DNA of 64,000 bases, taken from contig JAXMCR010000003.1 of assembly GCA_046349255.1 (NCBI GenBank), positions 62,001 to 126,000 on the forward strand. Reading direction: 5' to 3'. The DNA comes from DAIODI01 sp046349255. Its GTDB lineage: Bacteria; Pseudomonadota; Alphaproteobacteria; Rhizobiales; Aestuariivirgaceae. A program made the translations under genes and the position numbers. This document shows positions 11,389-21,341 of the stretch, one piece after another. A model generated the notes under the pieces. That model saw only the letters and a list, made by a program, of their open reading frames with translations, did no database searches and was not told the DNA's origin. Positions within the stretch are counted from its first letter, which is position 1; every line of letters starts with the position of its first letter.

Positions 11389-11874
11389 TTAACCATCGCC
11401 TCCCGCGCCCGCGCCCCACGGCACGATCAGCGTCGGCGGCAGCACCCGCTGCTGACCGTTGCGGTAGACGCGGATCGCCATCAGGCTCCTGCCTTCGTTG
11501 CGCCGGCGCGCCTCGCGGGCGAGCGCGAACAGCACGCGCCGCTCGTTCGCCGCCACCGTCGTCACCCACACCACGTCGCCGTGATCGCGGGTTGCGTTGG
11601 CCGGGGCCTGTCCGGTACGCGCGAAGGACAGGGCTTCCTCGATCGTGTAGAGCGACCAGCCGAGGTACCCGACGACGCGCGACCCCTCGAACGCGATGAG
11701 CGCGTGGCCACGGCGGATCTGGCCGTCGACGGTTGGCACCAGCGACCCCGCCTGCATGTCGGAGAACGGCTTGCGGTGCGACAGGTAGTAGGTGGCGAGC
11801 CCCAGCGCCTGGAACCGCGGCGCGGCCGGCCTGATCTCGAACACGCCTGCGCGCGGGGTCTGTCCATCCGTCAT
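11389..11874 (-). CDS. HlyC/toxin-acyltransferase-like protein (GNAT fold)
   Basis: 161 residues from the ATG at 11874; an in-frame start 17 codons upstream is possible. The order of features resembles RTX-toxin acyltransferases: YLSHRKPF with a His at 33 where HlyC has its catalytic His, then VVGYLGWSLYTIEEA like the AYCSWANLSLE region, and SLMAIRVYRNG like FRAIRVD. The HlyC catalytic Asp seems to align with Thr105 here. No RTX protein or type I exporter is nearby, so an acyl-ACP-dependent modification of another protein, or loss of activity, is possible. Family assignment is by eye and moderate. Confidence 0.5.
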   Translation of the reverse strand: MTDGQTPRAGVFEIRPAAPRFQALGLATYYLSHRKPFSDMQAGSLVPTVDGQIRRGHALIAFEGSRVVGYLGWSLYTIEEALSFARTGQAPANATRDHGDVVWVTTVAANERRVLFALAREARRRNEGRSLMAIRVYRNGQQRVLPPTLIVPWGAGAGGDG

Positions 11875-11958
11875 GCGGACACTATCACCACAAGTTTCAG
11901 GCAAACTCAACGGATGGACGCGCAAGCTCTTGTACTGGCGTCGAATTTTCTACCGACC

Positions 11959-12735
11959 CTAATCCGCCGATCCGGCCCGGAGCCGTGCCAGCACGTGGTC
12001 CATCGCGACGGTCCACGCATCGAACACCTGCTTCTCGTCGAGCTTGCGCAAACCCGCCCCCGTGAAAGAGCGCGGTGTCGCGAGCTCGGAGACGAGGTCA
12101 GCGACGGCCGTGTTCGTGCGCTCCCGCGCCACCGTCGCGCCGGCGCGCATCATCTGCGCGGTGAGGAGCCGCGCCGTATCGGGTGAGATCCCCTGAGCGA
12201 TCGTCCAGCTCTGCATCTCGTCGATCAGGCGCTGGAACCAGCCATAGACGCAGGCGTGGACAGCCGCCGGCATGAACTGGCTCTCGTCCTCGAGCACGAT
12301 GACCGGGCCGCAGCGGGCAAGCAGCTCCTTCGCACTTGCATCGTCAGGGTAGAGCAGGGTGGGGCTCTCGCCGAACTCTGCCGCGACCACCGGCATGGCC
12401 ACCGCGAGGCGCGCCGGCGCAACGAGCGGCGACAGCTCGGCATGCGAGACACCGGCCGCGAGGCTGATCACGCGTTGGCCGTCCCGGAAGGCCAGCGACT
12501 TTGCCAGCGCCGCTGTGTCGTAAGGTCGCACGGCGAGGATGATGATGTCGGACGCATCGACGATCCGCTGGTTGTCGGGTTCGACGGTGCAGCCGAAGCG
12601 CCGGGCGAGGTCGGCGGATGTCTCGCGCCCGCGCTCGGAAATCAGAAAGCGCTCGCTCCCGTTGGCGCCGGCGAGCGTCGGCATCATGTGCCGGATGAGG
12701 TGCCCCGCGCCGATGATCCCGATGGTGGCCGTCAT
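11959..12735 (-). CDS. pyrroline-5-carboxylate reductase family protein
   Basis: 258 residues with the ProC fold: an N-terminal Rossmann stretch TIGIIGAGHLIRHMMPTLAG, then SDIIILAVRPYD, VISLAAGVSH and an all-helical C-terminal dimerisation half. True ProC reduces pyrroline-5-carboxylate to proline with NAD(P)H. The nucleotide motif here is GAGHLI, and the C-terminal half departs from canonical ProC (no clear TVxSPGGTT motif). It may therefore be a divergent paralogue rather than the housekeeping enzyme. The start at 12735 gives the natural N-terminus. It is divergent from the cupin gene; no pathway neighbours help. Confidence 0.7.
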   Translation of the reverse strand: MTATIGIIGAGHLIRHMMPTLAGANGSERFLISERGRETSADLARRFGCTVEPDNQRIVDASDIIILAVRPYDTAALAKSLAFRDGQRVISLAAGVSHAELSPLVAPARLAVAMPVVAAEFGESPTLLYPDDASAKELLARCGPVIVLEDESQFMPAAVHACVYGWFQRLIDEMQSWTIAQGISPDTARLLTAQMMRAGATVARERTNTAVADLVSELATPRSFTGAGLRKLDEKQVFDAWTVAMDHVLARLRAGSAD

Positions 12736-12813
12736 GCGATTTCCTCCGGTTGTGCCCAATCTGGGTCCAGCCTACGGTTGCGAGGGCGCGCTCGTTCGAA
12801 CGGAGGCAAGACC

Positions 12814-13182
12814 ATGCGGGGCGGATGGATCGGTACATTGAAGGGCGCCATGGCGCACCTGCCGGGCCCTGATCCCGAAGATGATTGGTACGCGGAGCTT
12901 TTCCGCCACGGAACGCTGTCCGTTCTGATCTACGCCCCGCGCGGCAGCGATCCGCAGACGCCGCATACGCAGGACGAGCTGTATGTCGTCGCCAAGGGTC
13001 GCGGCATCGCCGTCGTCGGCAACGAACGGAAGGCAGTCGATGTGCACGACGTGATCTTCGTTCCCGCGGGCGTTGAGCATCGCTTCGAGGAGTTTACCGA
13101 CGACTTCGCCGTGTGGGTGTTCTTCTACGGCCAAAGGGGCGGCGAGAATGCCGACGCTAGCGGCCCCCCGCTATGGCGATGA
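12814..13182 (+). CDS. single-domain cupin protein
   Basis: 122 residues. The cupin core is visible: HTQDELYVVAKGRG (metal-binding His and Glu of motif 1), then VHDVIFVPAGVEHRFEE (His of motif 2). A GGAGG ribosome-binding site at 12802-12806 supports the ATG at 12814; the internal ATG at 12850 is less well placed. Cupins of this size may be dioxygenases, isomerases or ligand sensors. No activity can be assigned. The 3' end overlaps the convergent mutase-like gene by 26 bases. Confidence 0.8.
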   Translation: MRGGWIGTLKGAMAHLPGPDPEDDWYAELFRHGTLSVLIYAPRGSDPQTPHTQDELYVVAKGRGIAVVGNERKAVDVHDVIFVPAGVEHRFEEFTDDFAVWVFFYGQRGGENADASGPPLWR

Positions 13183-14905
13183 GCGCGGGGACCGCGTCCT
13201 CGATCTCCTTGCAGACGACGGCGCCTGCTTCGGCGAGTTCCACAGACACGTCGACGGGCAGTGAGGTGTTCGACCCCTTCGGCACCTGGTTGAGGCGGCC
13301 GCCGATCAGCACCGGCACGCCCTTCGGCAACTTCGCCTTGAGCTGCGTGTAGTAGTCGAGTGCGATGCCGTTGTAAGTCGAGACCAGCACCGCCTCCGCC
13401 CCGTCCGCCACCGCGCGTGCGGCGAGCACGTCCGGGTCGGTCGAAACGCCGCCGTCGATGATCTCGGCACCCAGCCCGCGGAGAACCGTCTCGAGCGCGA
13501 TCTTGCCGTGCTCGTGCACGTCCGACGTCGCGACGATCACGCGCGGGCGCACCTTCTTGATCTTCGCGCGCTCCGTGTCGGCCACGCGGCTCATGTGCTT
13601 GTGGGCGAGTTCGTCGAGTTCTTCGACGAACGGCGCGCGCACCCGCGGCTTGCGGCCGCGCGGGGCCTCGGTGTCGGGCGCGCCGGCGCCCCACATCTCC
13701 TCCATGCGCTTCGGCCCGATGCGGCGCAGCGCGAGCAGCATCTCGAACGGGTCGTTGGTATCGACGCCCGCTTGCGCCAGCCCCTTCAGCGAGCGGTCGG
13801 CAAACACCCGTCCCCCGGCGACGATCTCGTCGGCGATGCGCTGTGCATCCACGGGGTCGACGATGGTTGACCAGCCACGGCCATGCTCCTTCAGCCGGCC
13901 AGCGAACATCTGCGCCTCGATGATCTCGTCGATCTCGGGGATGCGGATGTTTTCGGTGATCGGCACCGGGTTGATCGCGTGGCCCGTGGGCTTCACCGTC
14001 TGTCCGGCGATGTCGGTCAGGAGATAGCTCGCGAGCGAGGCGAAGTTCGCGCCCGGCCCGCCGCGGTAACTCACCGTGTTGCCGTAGACCATCGTGCCTG
14101 GCGACGAGATCACGCTCGACAGCGCGAGGTGCATGGCGAGGCGCCGCTTCGGGTCGGAGAAGTGGTGGCCCCAGCAATGGGCGAGGTTGCCGCCAAGCAG
14201 CCCCTCGATGATGTGCTTTTCGATGAGCACGAGGCCGAGGACGGACGAGATGTCGGTGAAGAGGCCGGCGAACCCGTCGTCGAGGTTCGAGTGAACCAGC
14301 ACTTCGACCGGCTGCGCGGCGACGAGCGCCAGCGCCGTGAGCGTCTCCTGCGTCGTGGTCACGTCGTCGTCCCAGCCGGGCACGCGGAAGGTGAAGTACT
14401 GGCCGAGGTTGCCGACCGACGTCGAGCCGGCGGCGAGTGCGGACGTGACGTTCTCGACGGCGGCGGGGAAGCCCATGATGAAGTCGCCGAAGTGCGGAGC
14501 AACCGGCGCCTGCGCGGCGAGTTTCACGAAATCCTCGGGCCCTTCGAGCAGCATGCCCGTGCCCTTCGTCGCCTCCTTGCGCTCCTTGAGCGGCAGGCCC
14601 ATCGCCCAGTCGAGGCAGATGCCGTAGCGGTCGACGGTCACGCCCTGCTTCTCACAGGTCTCGTAGATCTCGGCCCACGCGCGGCACGACTTGCCGTGGT
14701 CACGGTAGCCGATCTGCGCGTGCTGGGTGATCCGCCCCTCGGCGGCCGCGCGCCGCTTGAACTCGGCTTCGCTCGGGACACCGCGTTCCTTCAGGAACGC
14801 TCCCGGCTGGACGGTGTGGACCTTCGCGAGGTCGCGGCCGCGTTCGAGAATCGCGGCGGTTTCGGGAAGGCGGTCTTCGGGGAAGATCTGGTCGCGCGTG
14901 AGCAT
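13157..14905 (-). CDS. B12-dependent mutase-like protein, GlmE-like domain fused to a cobalamin-binding domain
   Basis: 582 residues. The C-terminal part is a B12-binding domain of the base-off/His-on type: DVHEHG at 462-467 (DxHxxG), then STYNG and IGGR. The N-terminal 400 residues resemble the epsilon subunit of glutamate (methylaspartate) mutase in passages such as AAGSTSVGNLGQYF, SYRGGPGANF and TGHAINPVPITENIRIPEID. In classic glutamate mutase the B12 subunit (GlmS) and catalytic subunit (GlmE) are separate proteins; here both lie in one chain. No glmL-type reactivase or methylaspartase is nearby, so the substrate is open. Domain calls are good; the reaction is inference. Confidence 0.7.
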   Translation of the reverse strand: MLTRDQIFPEDRLPETAAILERGRDLAKVHTVQPGAFLKERGVPSEAEFKRRAAAEGRITQHAQIGYRDHGKSCRAWAEIYETCEKQGVTVDRYGICLDWAMGLPLKERKEATKGTGMLLEGPEDFVKLAAQAPVAPHFGDFIMGFPAAVENVTSALAAGSTSVGNLGQYFTFRVPGWDDDVTTTQETLTALALVAAQPVEVLVHSNLDDGFAGLFTDISSVLGLVLIEKHIIEGLLGGNLAHCWGHHFSDPKRRLAMHLALSSVISSPGTMVYGNTVSYRGGPGANFASLASYLLTDIAGQTVKPTGHAINPVPITENIRIPEIDEIIEAQMFAGRLKEHGRGWSTIVDPVDAQRIADEIVAGGRVFADRSLKGLAQAGVDTNDPFEMLLALRRIGPKRMEEMWGAGAPDTEAPRGRKPRVRAPFVEELDELAHKHMSRVADTERAKIKKVRPRVIVATSDVHEHGKIALETVLRGLGAEIIDGGVSTDPDVLAARAVADGAEAVLVSTYNGIALDYYTQLKAKLPKGVPVLIGGRLNQVPKGSNTSLPVDVSVELAEAGAVVCKEIEDAVPALIAIAGGR

Positions 14906-14921
14906 GTGCCGACGATATTCG

Positions 14922-14955
14922 GTTGCGCGCGCTTGGCAAGCCTTGCATGCGCAAC
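14922..14955. promoter_or_regulatory. nested dyads upstream of the mutase-like gene
   Basis: GTTGCGC (14922-14928) and GCGCAAC (14949-14955) form a perfect 7-base inverted repeat. A second palindrome, GCTTGGCAAGC, sits between them. The set starts 17 bases upstream of the start codon of the gene ending at 13157, a suitable place for an operator or promoter element. Function is not known. I do not see the conserved bases of a cobalamin riboswitch here. Confidence 0.35.
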
Positions 14956-15011
14956 GCGACGCAGATCAGGCGTCCGATTTCGTCAATTCGGCGCCAAGCG
15001 GGCCGCTCGGG

Positions 15012-15338
15012 TCACTTCTGTACGTTCTCTTGAGTATACCGAACGCAATGCTGGGTGATCCTGGACGGGAAGAAGAACCCGACCCATTCGTTCGGCGTCG
15101 CGGTCCAGTAGCACTTTTCGACATAGGGACCGCGCTCCGGTCCGGCGACTCGCGAATTCCCAAAAGGATACGCCTTGTCGCCCGGGTAGCGGGCGTGGAG
15201 GTCGATCGTCGGGCCGGTGAAGACGCCATCGTAATCCTGGTCCGCGCCGCCATGACCCGGCCCTGCGAGAACGACACCCGGCAACGCCGCGAGGAACGCT
15301 GTCGTCAGGTAGAGGGTTGCTGTAAACGGGCGTGGCAT
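15012..15338 (-). CDS. small secreted protein of unknown function
   Basis: 108 residues from the ATG at 15338, chosen because it places a good signal peptide at the N-terminus: MPRPF, hydrophobic core to about residue 21, cleavage likely after VVLA. The mature part of about 84 residues is rich in Gly, Tyr and Pro, and has two Cys (in EKCYWTATPNEW and TQHCVRYTQ) that could form a disulfide in the periplasm. Upstream in-frame starts would bury the signal. I do not recognise a family. It is divergent from parE across about 140 bases. Confidence 0.55.
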   Translation of the reverse strand: MPRPFTATLYLTTAFLAALPGVVLAGPGHGGADQDYDGVFTGPTIDLHARYPGDKAYPFGNSRVAGPERGPYVEKCYWTATPNEWVGFFFPSRITQHCVRYTQENVQK

Positions 15339-15482
15339 CAGGTCCGCTCCGGATTCCATTTCAAATAGTGTAGCCGAGCGCATCCGGTCGCGCCACCCTC
15401 GCTCCGGTGAACCCCGGGTGGCATACTGGACTTGTTGATTCGGCGGCGGCGGCCCACCTCTTAACAAAGAACCTCAAGAACG

Positions 15483-17519
<2,037 letters not shown>

Positions 17520-17571
17520 GCCTGCGGCAAAGGCGCTTTCCTTTCACCGGCAGTTTTCCTATGTAGTCGCC

Positions 17572-17793
17572 ATGAACTTCGAACCCACCTTTCCGACCGC
17601 CGGCGGCCGCGAGGCGAAGATTCGCTTCGGCGATGCGGATTACCAGGTGCTGCAACCGGGCGAATACATCCGCTGCGCCGTCACCGGCCGGCCGATCCGG
17701 CTCGAGGAGCTGCGCTACTGGAGCGTGGAGCGCCAGGAGGCCTATGCCTCCGCCGACGTCGCCTTCAAGCGATACCGCGACTCCCTCGGCTAG
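17572..17793 (+). CDS. DUF2093 protein, 73 aa
   Basis: Small soluble protein with the DUF2093 pattern: IRFGDADYQVLQPGEYIRC, then AVTGRPIRLEELRYWSVERQ and EAYASADVAFKR. The family is found widely in Hyphomicrobiales and has no known role. It sits 52 bases after parE and is followed within 31 bases by a hairpin and T-run, so parE and this gene may share a transcript. No start ambiguity is seen. Confidence 0.85.
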   Translation: MNFEPTFPTAGGREAKIRFGDADYQVLQPGEYIRCAVTGRPIRLEELRYWSVERQEAYASADVAFKRYRDSLG

Positions 17794-17823
17794 CCCTGCG
17801 GGCCGTACCTCGTGTATAAGCCG

Positions 17824-17844
17824 CCCGCATCAAGCGGGTTTTTT
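17824..17844 (+). terminator. intrinsic terminator or attenuator before the DAHP synthase gene
   Basis: A CCCGC stem (17824-17828), ATCAA loop and GCGGG are followed by six T and then a second T-run (GCGTTTTTG). The stem is short but GC-only. It ends 35 bases before the DAHP synthase ATG, so it can end the parE transcript. If the promoter lies upstream, it could instead act as an attenuator. No Trp/Phe/Tyr-rich leader peptide is apparent. Confidence 0.55.
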
Positions 17845-17879
17845 GCGTTTTTGTGACGATTGTCGAAGGAACGAGTGAA

Positions 17880-19277
17880 ATGGCGACGAAGTGGACACCG
17901 GAGAGCTGGCGCCTGAAGCCGATCGTCCAGGTGCCGGAGTACCGCAACCAGGAGGCCCTCTACGACGTGGAGAAGCGCCTTGCGGGTTTTCCGCCGCTCG
18001 TGTTCGCCGGTGAGGCCCGCAAGCTGAAGCGCAAGCTCGCCCGCGTTTCGGAAGGCAAGGGCTTCCTGCTCCAGGGCGGCGACTGCGCGGAAAGCTTCTT
18101 CGAGCATTCCGCAGACAATATCCGCGATTTCTTCCGCGTGTTCCTGCAGATGGCGGTGGTCCTGACCTTCGCTGGCCGCCAGCCGGTGGTGAAGGTCGGC
18201 CGCATCGCCGGCCAGTTCGCCAAGCCGCGCTCCGCGCCGATGGAGACGGTCGACGGCGTCGAACTGCCGAGCTACCGCGGCGACATCATCAACGGCAACG
18301 AGTTCACGGCGGAAGCGCGCGAGCCCGATCCGGAACGCCAGATCATGGCCTACCGGCAGTCCGCGGCGACGCTGAACCTGCTGCGCGCTTTCGCCATGGG
18401 CGGCTACGCCAATCTCGAGCACGTGCACCGCTGGACCCTCGGCTACCTGAAGGATTCTTCCTCCGTCGAGCGCTATCAGGCGCTCGCCGACCGCATCACC
18501 GAGACGCTCGAGTTCATGCGCGCCTGCGGCATCAACGCCGATACTGCGCCGCAGCTGCGCACGACCGAGTTCTTCACCAGCCACGAGGCCCTTCTGCTCG
18601 GCTACGAACAGGCGCTGACCCGCGTCGATTCGACCTCCGGCGACTGGTACGCGACCTCCGGCCACATGCTCTGGATCGGCGACCGCACGCGCCAGCCGGA
18701 CCATGCGCACGTCGAGTTCTGCCGTGGGGTGAAGAACCCGATCGGGCTGAAGTGCGGGCCGAGCCTGACCGAGAGCGATCTCCTGAAGCTCATCGACCTG
18801 CTCAACCCGGAAAACGAGCCTGGCCGCCTCACGCTGATCGCCCGCTTCGGGCACGGCAAGGTGGAAAAGCACCTGCCGCAGCTGATCCGCGCCGTGAAGC
18901 GCGAGGGGCGGCAGGTCGTGTGGTCGTGCGACCCGATGCACGGCAACACGATCAAGGCCACGTCGGGCTTCAAGACGCGGCCCTTCGACATGATCCTCGG
19001 CGAGGTGAAGAGCTTCATGGCCGTGCACCAGGCCGAGGGCACCCATGCCGGCGGCATCCACGTGGAGATGACGGGCAAGAACGTCACCGAGTGCACGGGC
19101 GGCGCGACCGCCGTCTCGGACGACGACCTGCACGACCGCTACCACACGCACTGCGACCCGCGCCTCAACGCGAGCCAGGCGCTGGAACTCGCGTTCCTGG
19201 TGGCCGAGGAACTCCGCAAGGAGCAGGGCCGCTTCGCCCGCGACGACGACGAGGAAGACGCCGAAGCGGCGGAGTGA
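17880..19277 (+). CDS. class II 3-deoxy-7-phosphoheptulonate synthase
   Basis: 465 residues of the plant-like (class II) DAHP synthase. It condenses phosphoenolpyruvate and erythrose 4-phosphate, the first step of the shikimate pathway. Family marks are LLQGGDCAESF (about 62), VGRIAGQFAKPRSA, EHVHRWTLG, GPSLTESDLL, RFGHGKVEKHLP, and CDPMHGN with metal ligands. The start MATKWTPESW fits the family; an upstream in-frame ATG at 17853 lies close behind the terminator-like hairpin and is less likely. The C-terminus ends in an acidic tail. Hyphomicrobiales usually rely on this class for the pathway entry step. Confidence 0.93.
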   Translation: MATKWTPESWRLKPIVQVPEYRNQEALYDVEKRLAGFPPLVFAGEARKLKRKLARVSEGKGFLLQGGDCAESFFEHSADNIRDFFRVFLQMAVVLTFAGRQPVVKVGRIAGQFAKPRSAPMETVDGVELPSYRGDIINGNEFTAEAREPDPERQIMAYRQSAATLNLLRAFAMGGYANLEHVHRWTLGYLKDSSSVERYQALADRITETLEFMRACGINADTAPQLRTTEFFTSHEALLLGYEQALTRVDSTSGDWYATSGHMLWIGDRTRQPDHAHVEFCRGVKNPIGLKCGPSLTESDLLKLIDLLNPENEPGRLTLIARFGHGKVEKHLPQLIRAVKREGRQVVWSCDPMHGNTIKATSGFKTRPFDMILGEVKSFMAVHQAEGTHAGGIHVEMTGKNVTECTGGATAVSDDDLHDRYHTHCDPRLNASQALELAFLVAEELRKEQGRFARDDDEEDAEAAE

Positions 19278-19331
19278 CCGCCGGTCATCAGCCCCTATCG
19301 CCTGCCGGCGATTTTCACTGCACGGGAAAGG

Positions 19332-19348
19332 TCGCAACTAACTTGCGA
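19332..19348. promoter_or_regulatory. dyad upstream of the amidohydrolase-porin pair
   Basis: TCGCAA and TTGCGA form a perfect 6-base inverted repeat around CTAAC, 49 bases before the amidohydrolase ATG. Its size and position fit a repressor site of a TetR/GntR type, but no regulator gene is adjacent. Function inferred. Confidence 0.35.
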
Positions 19349-19397
19349 TTGGCGGGCAGGTGTGCTCGCTATTGGCCCGTCGCGCCAGGGGGGGCCA

Positions 19398-21341
19398 ATG
19401 AACCGTCGATCATTCCTGCTGTTTTCGACTGCCATCGGCCTCGTCGGTCCGATGGCAACCGGCTCTGCGCTCGGCGCCCAGCTGGCCGATCGCATCTGGA
19501 CCGGCGGTCCGATCCTCACGATGAACGATGCGGCGATGCGAGCCGAGGCGGTTGCGGAACGGAACGGCATCATCCTTGCCGTGGGTTCGACCGCCGACGT
19601 GATGAAACACAAGGGGCCGGCGACCAAGCTGATCGACCTCGGCGGCCGCGCCATGCTTCCCGGTTTCGTCGATGCGCACGGTCACGTGATGGTCGGCGGC
19701 ATCCAGGCGCTGGGCGCCAACATGCTTCCCGCGCCCGACGGAACGGTCAACGATATCCCCGCGCTGCAGGAAACGCTGCGCGCCTGGTGGGATGCGAACA
19801 GGGAGGCCGTCCAGAAGGCCAACCTCATCCTCGGCTTCGGCTACGACAACGCGCAGCTGAAGGAACTGCGGCACCCGACGCGGGACGATCTCGACGCGGT
19901 CAGCAAGGACATACCGATCATCATCGTGCACCAGTCCGGGCATATCGCTGCGCTGAACTCGAAGGCGCTCGAAGTCGCGGGCTATTCGGCCGCAACGCCC
20001 GATCCGCAAGGTGGCGTCATCCAGCGCAAGCCCGGCTCACAGGAGCCCAACGGCGTCATCGAGGAAGTGGCGTTCTTCGGCGCGATCCGCGCGTTGCTCG
20101 CCAATGTCGGCCTCGACGGGATGAAGGCCTTCGTCAAGGCCGGCACCGAACTCTGGGCGCGCTACGGCTACACCACCGCCCAGGAGGGGCGCTCGGTCCC
20201 GGCGAGCGCCGAGGTTCTTCGCCAGGTCGCCGACGAAGGCGGGTTCAGGATCGATATCCAGACCTATGCCGATGTTCTCGTCGATCGGGACTGGATCAAG
20301 CGAAACGTGAGCCGGGAATACAAGAACCGCTACCGCGTCGCCGGCGCGAAGCTCACGATCGACGGGTCGCCGCAAGGGTTCACGGCCTGGCGGGACAAGC
20401 CGTACTACGATCCCGTCGGCAGTTACCCGCCGGGCTATGTCGGCTACGCCGCGGTGAAGCCCGGCGATGCAGTGGACGCCGTCGACTGGGCCTTCGCCAA
20501 CAATGTACAGATCATCACGCACGCGAACGGCGAGGCAGCTGGCGACCTGCTGATCGCATCGATCAAGGCAGCACGAGAGAAGCACGGTCCAGGCGATCGC
20601 CGGCCAGTGCTTATTCACGGCCAGTTCGAGCGCGAAGACCAGGTCGATTCCTACAAGGCGCTCGACGTCTTTCCATCGCTCTTCCCCATGCACACGTACT
20701 ACTGGGGCGACTGGCATCGCGACCACACCGTTGGTCCCGTCGATGCCGACAACATCTCCCCGACGGGCTGGTACATGGCGCGGGGTATGATGTTCTCGAG
20801 CCACCACGACGCGCCCGTCGCCTTCCCGGACTCCATGCGCGTGCTCTACGCCACGGTGACGCGCCGGTCGCGGTCGCATGACATCATCGGGCCCCGCCAC
20901 CGCGTGCCGGTTCTGATGGCGCTGAAGGCGATGACGATCTGGCCCGCGTACTCCTGGTTCGAGGAGGACCGGAAGGGATCGATCGAGGTGGGCAAACTCG
21001 CCGACTTCGTGATCCTGTCGCAGGACCCGACCGCCATCGACCCCGAGACGCTGGATCAGCTCAAGGTCACCGAGACGATCAAGGAAGGCGAAACCGTCTA
21101 CGCGCTGGACGCGGCGGCCCAGAAGAAGACCGAACTCATGTTCCCGGCCGGAAGGATGGAGGGCTCGTTCTCGGACGTGTTGCGACGCATCGCGGTCGAG
21201 CGCGAATTCCGGCTGCTGCCGGAGAAGCGGCAGACGAAGCTCAACCGGACGGTCCTCGCGAGTGCGATGCACGACGGCGGCTGCGTGAGCCCGGTACTCG
21301 CCGACCTGACGAACGCCATGATTGCGGGCCTCGAAAAGTGA
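19398..21341 (+). CDS. exported amidohydrolase, YtcJ-like
   Basis: 647 residues. The N-terminus MNRRSFLLFS has a twin-arginine pattern followed by a hydrophobic stretch to about residue 27 (ALGA), suggesting Tat export of a folded metalloenzyme to the periplasm. The amidohydrolase barrel shows GFVDAHGH (metal-binding His pair), ITHANGEAAGD, LIHGQFER and SSHHDAPV (catalytic Asp region). The C-terminal KLADFVILSQDP is typical of the composite domain in this family. The substrate, probably an amide or cyclic imide, is unknown. Start chosen for the signal. The stop overlaps the porin GTG (GTGA), so the two are coupled. Confidence 0.85.
   Translation: MNRRSFLLFSTAIGLVGPMATGSALGAQLADRIWTGGPILTMNDAAMRAEAVAERNGIILAVGSTADVMKHKGPATKLIDLGGRAMLPGFVDAHGHVMVGGIQALGANMLPAPDGTVNDIPALQETLRAWWDANREAVQKANLILGFGYDNAQLKELRHPTRDDLDAVSKDIPIIIVHQSGHIAALNSKALEVAGYSAATPDPQGGVIQRKPGSQEPNGVIEEVAFFGAIRALLANVGLDGMKAFVKAGTELWARYGYTTAQEGRSVPASAEVLRQVADEGGFRIDIQTYADVLVDRDWIKRNVSREYKNRYRVAGAKLTIDGSPQGFTAWRDKPYYDPVGSYPPGYVGYAAVKPGDAVDAVDWAFANNVQIITHANGEAAGDLLIASIKAAREKHGPGDRRPVLIHGQFEREDQVDSYKALDVFPSLFPMHTYYWGDWHRDHTVGPVDADNISPTGWYMARGMMFSSHHDAPVAFPDSMRVLYATVTRRSRSHDIIGPRHRVPVLMALKAMTIWPAYSWFEEDRKGSIEVGKLADFVILSQDPTAIDPETLDQLKVTETIKEGETVYALDAAAQKKTELMFPAGRMEGSFSDVLRRIAVEREFRLLPEKRQTKLNRTVLASAMHDGGCVSPVLADLTNAMIAGLEK

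Noticed and set aside
14906..15011. Cobalamin riboswitch upstream of the B12 mutase-like gene
   Set aside because: The region is only about 100 bases and lacks the conserved B12-box sequence; the dyads are better read as protein sites.
17790..19337. Long minus-strand frame opposite DAHP synthase
   Set aside because: Antisense shadow of a well-recognised gene; composition is typical of such shadows.
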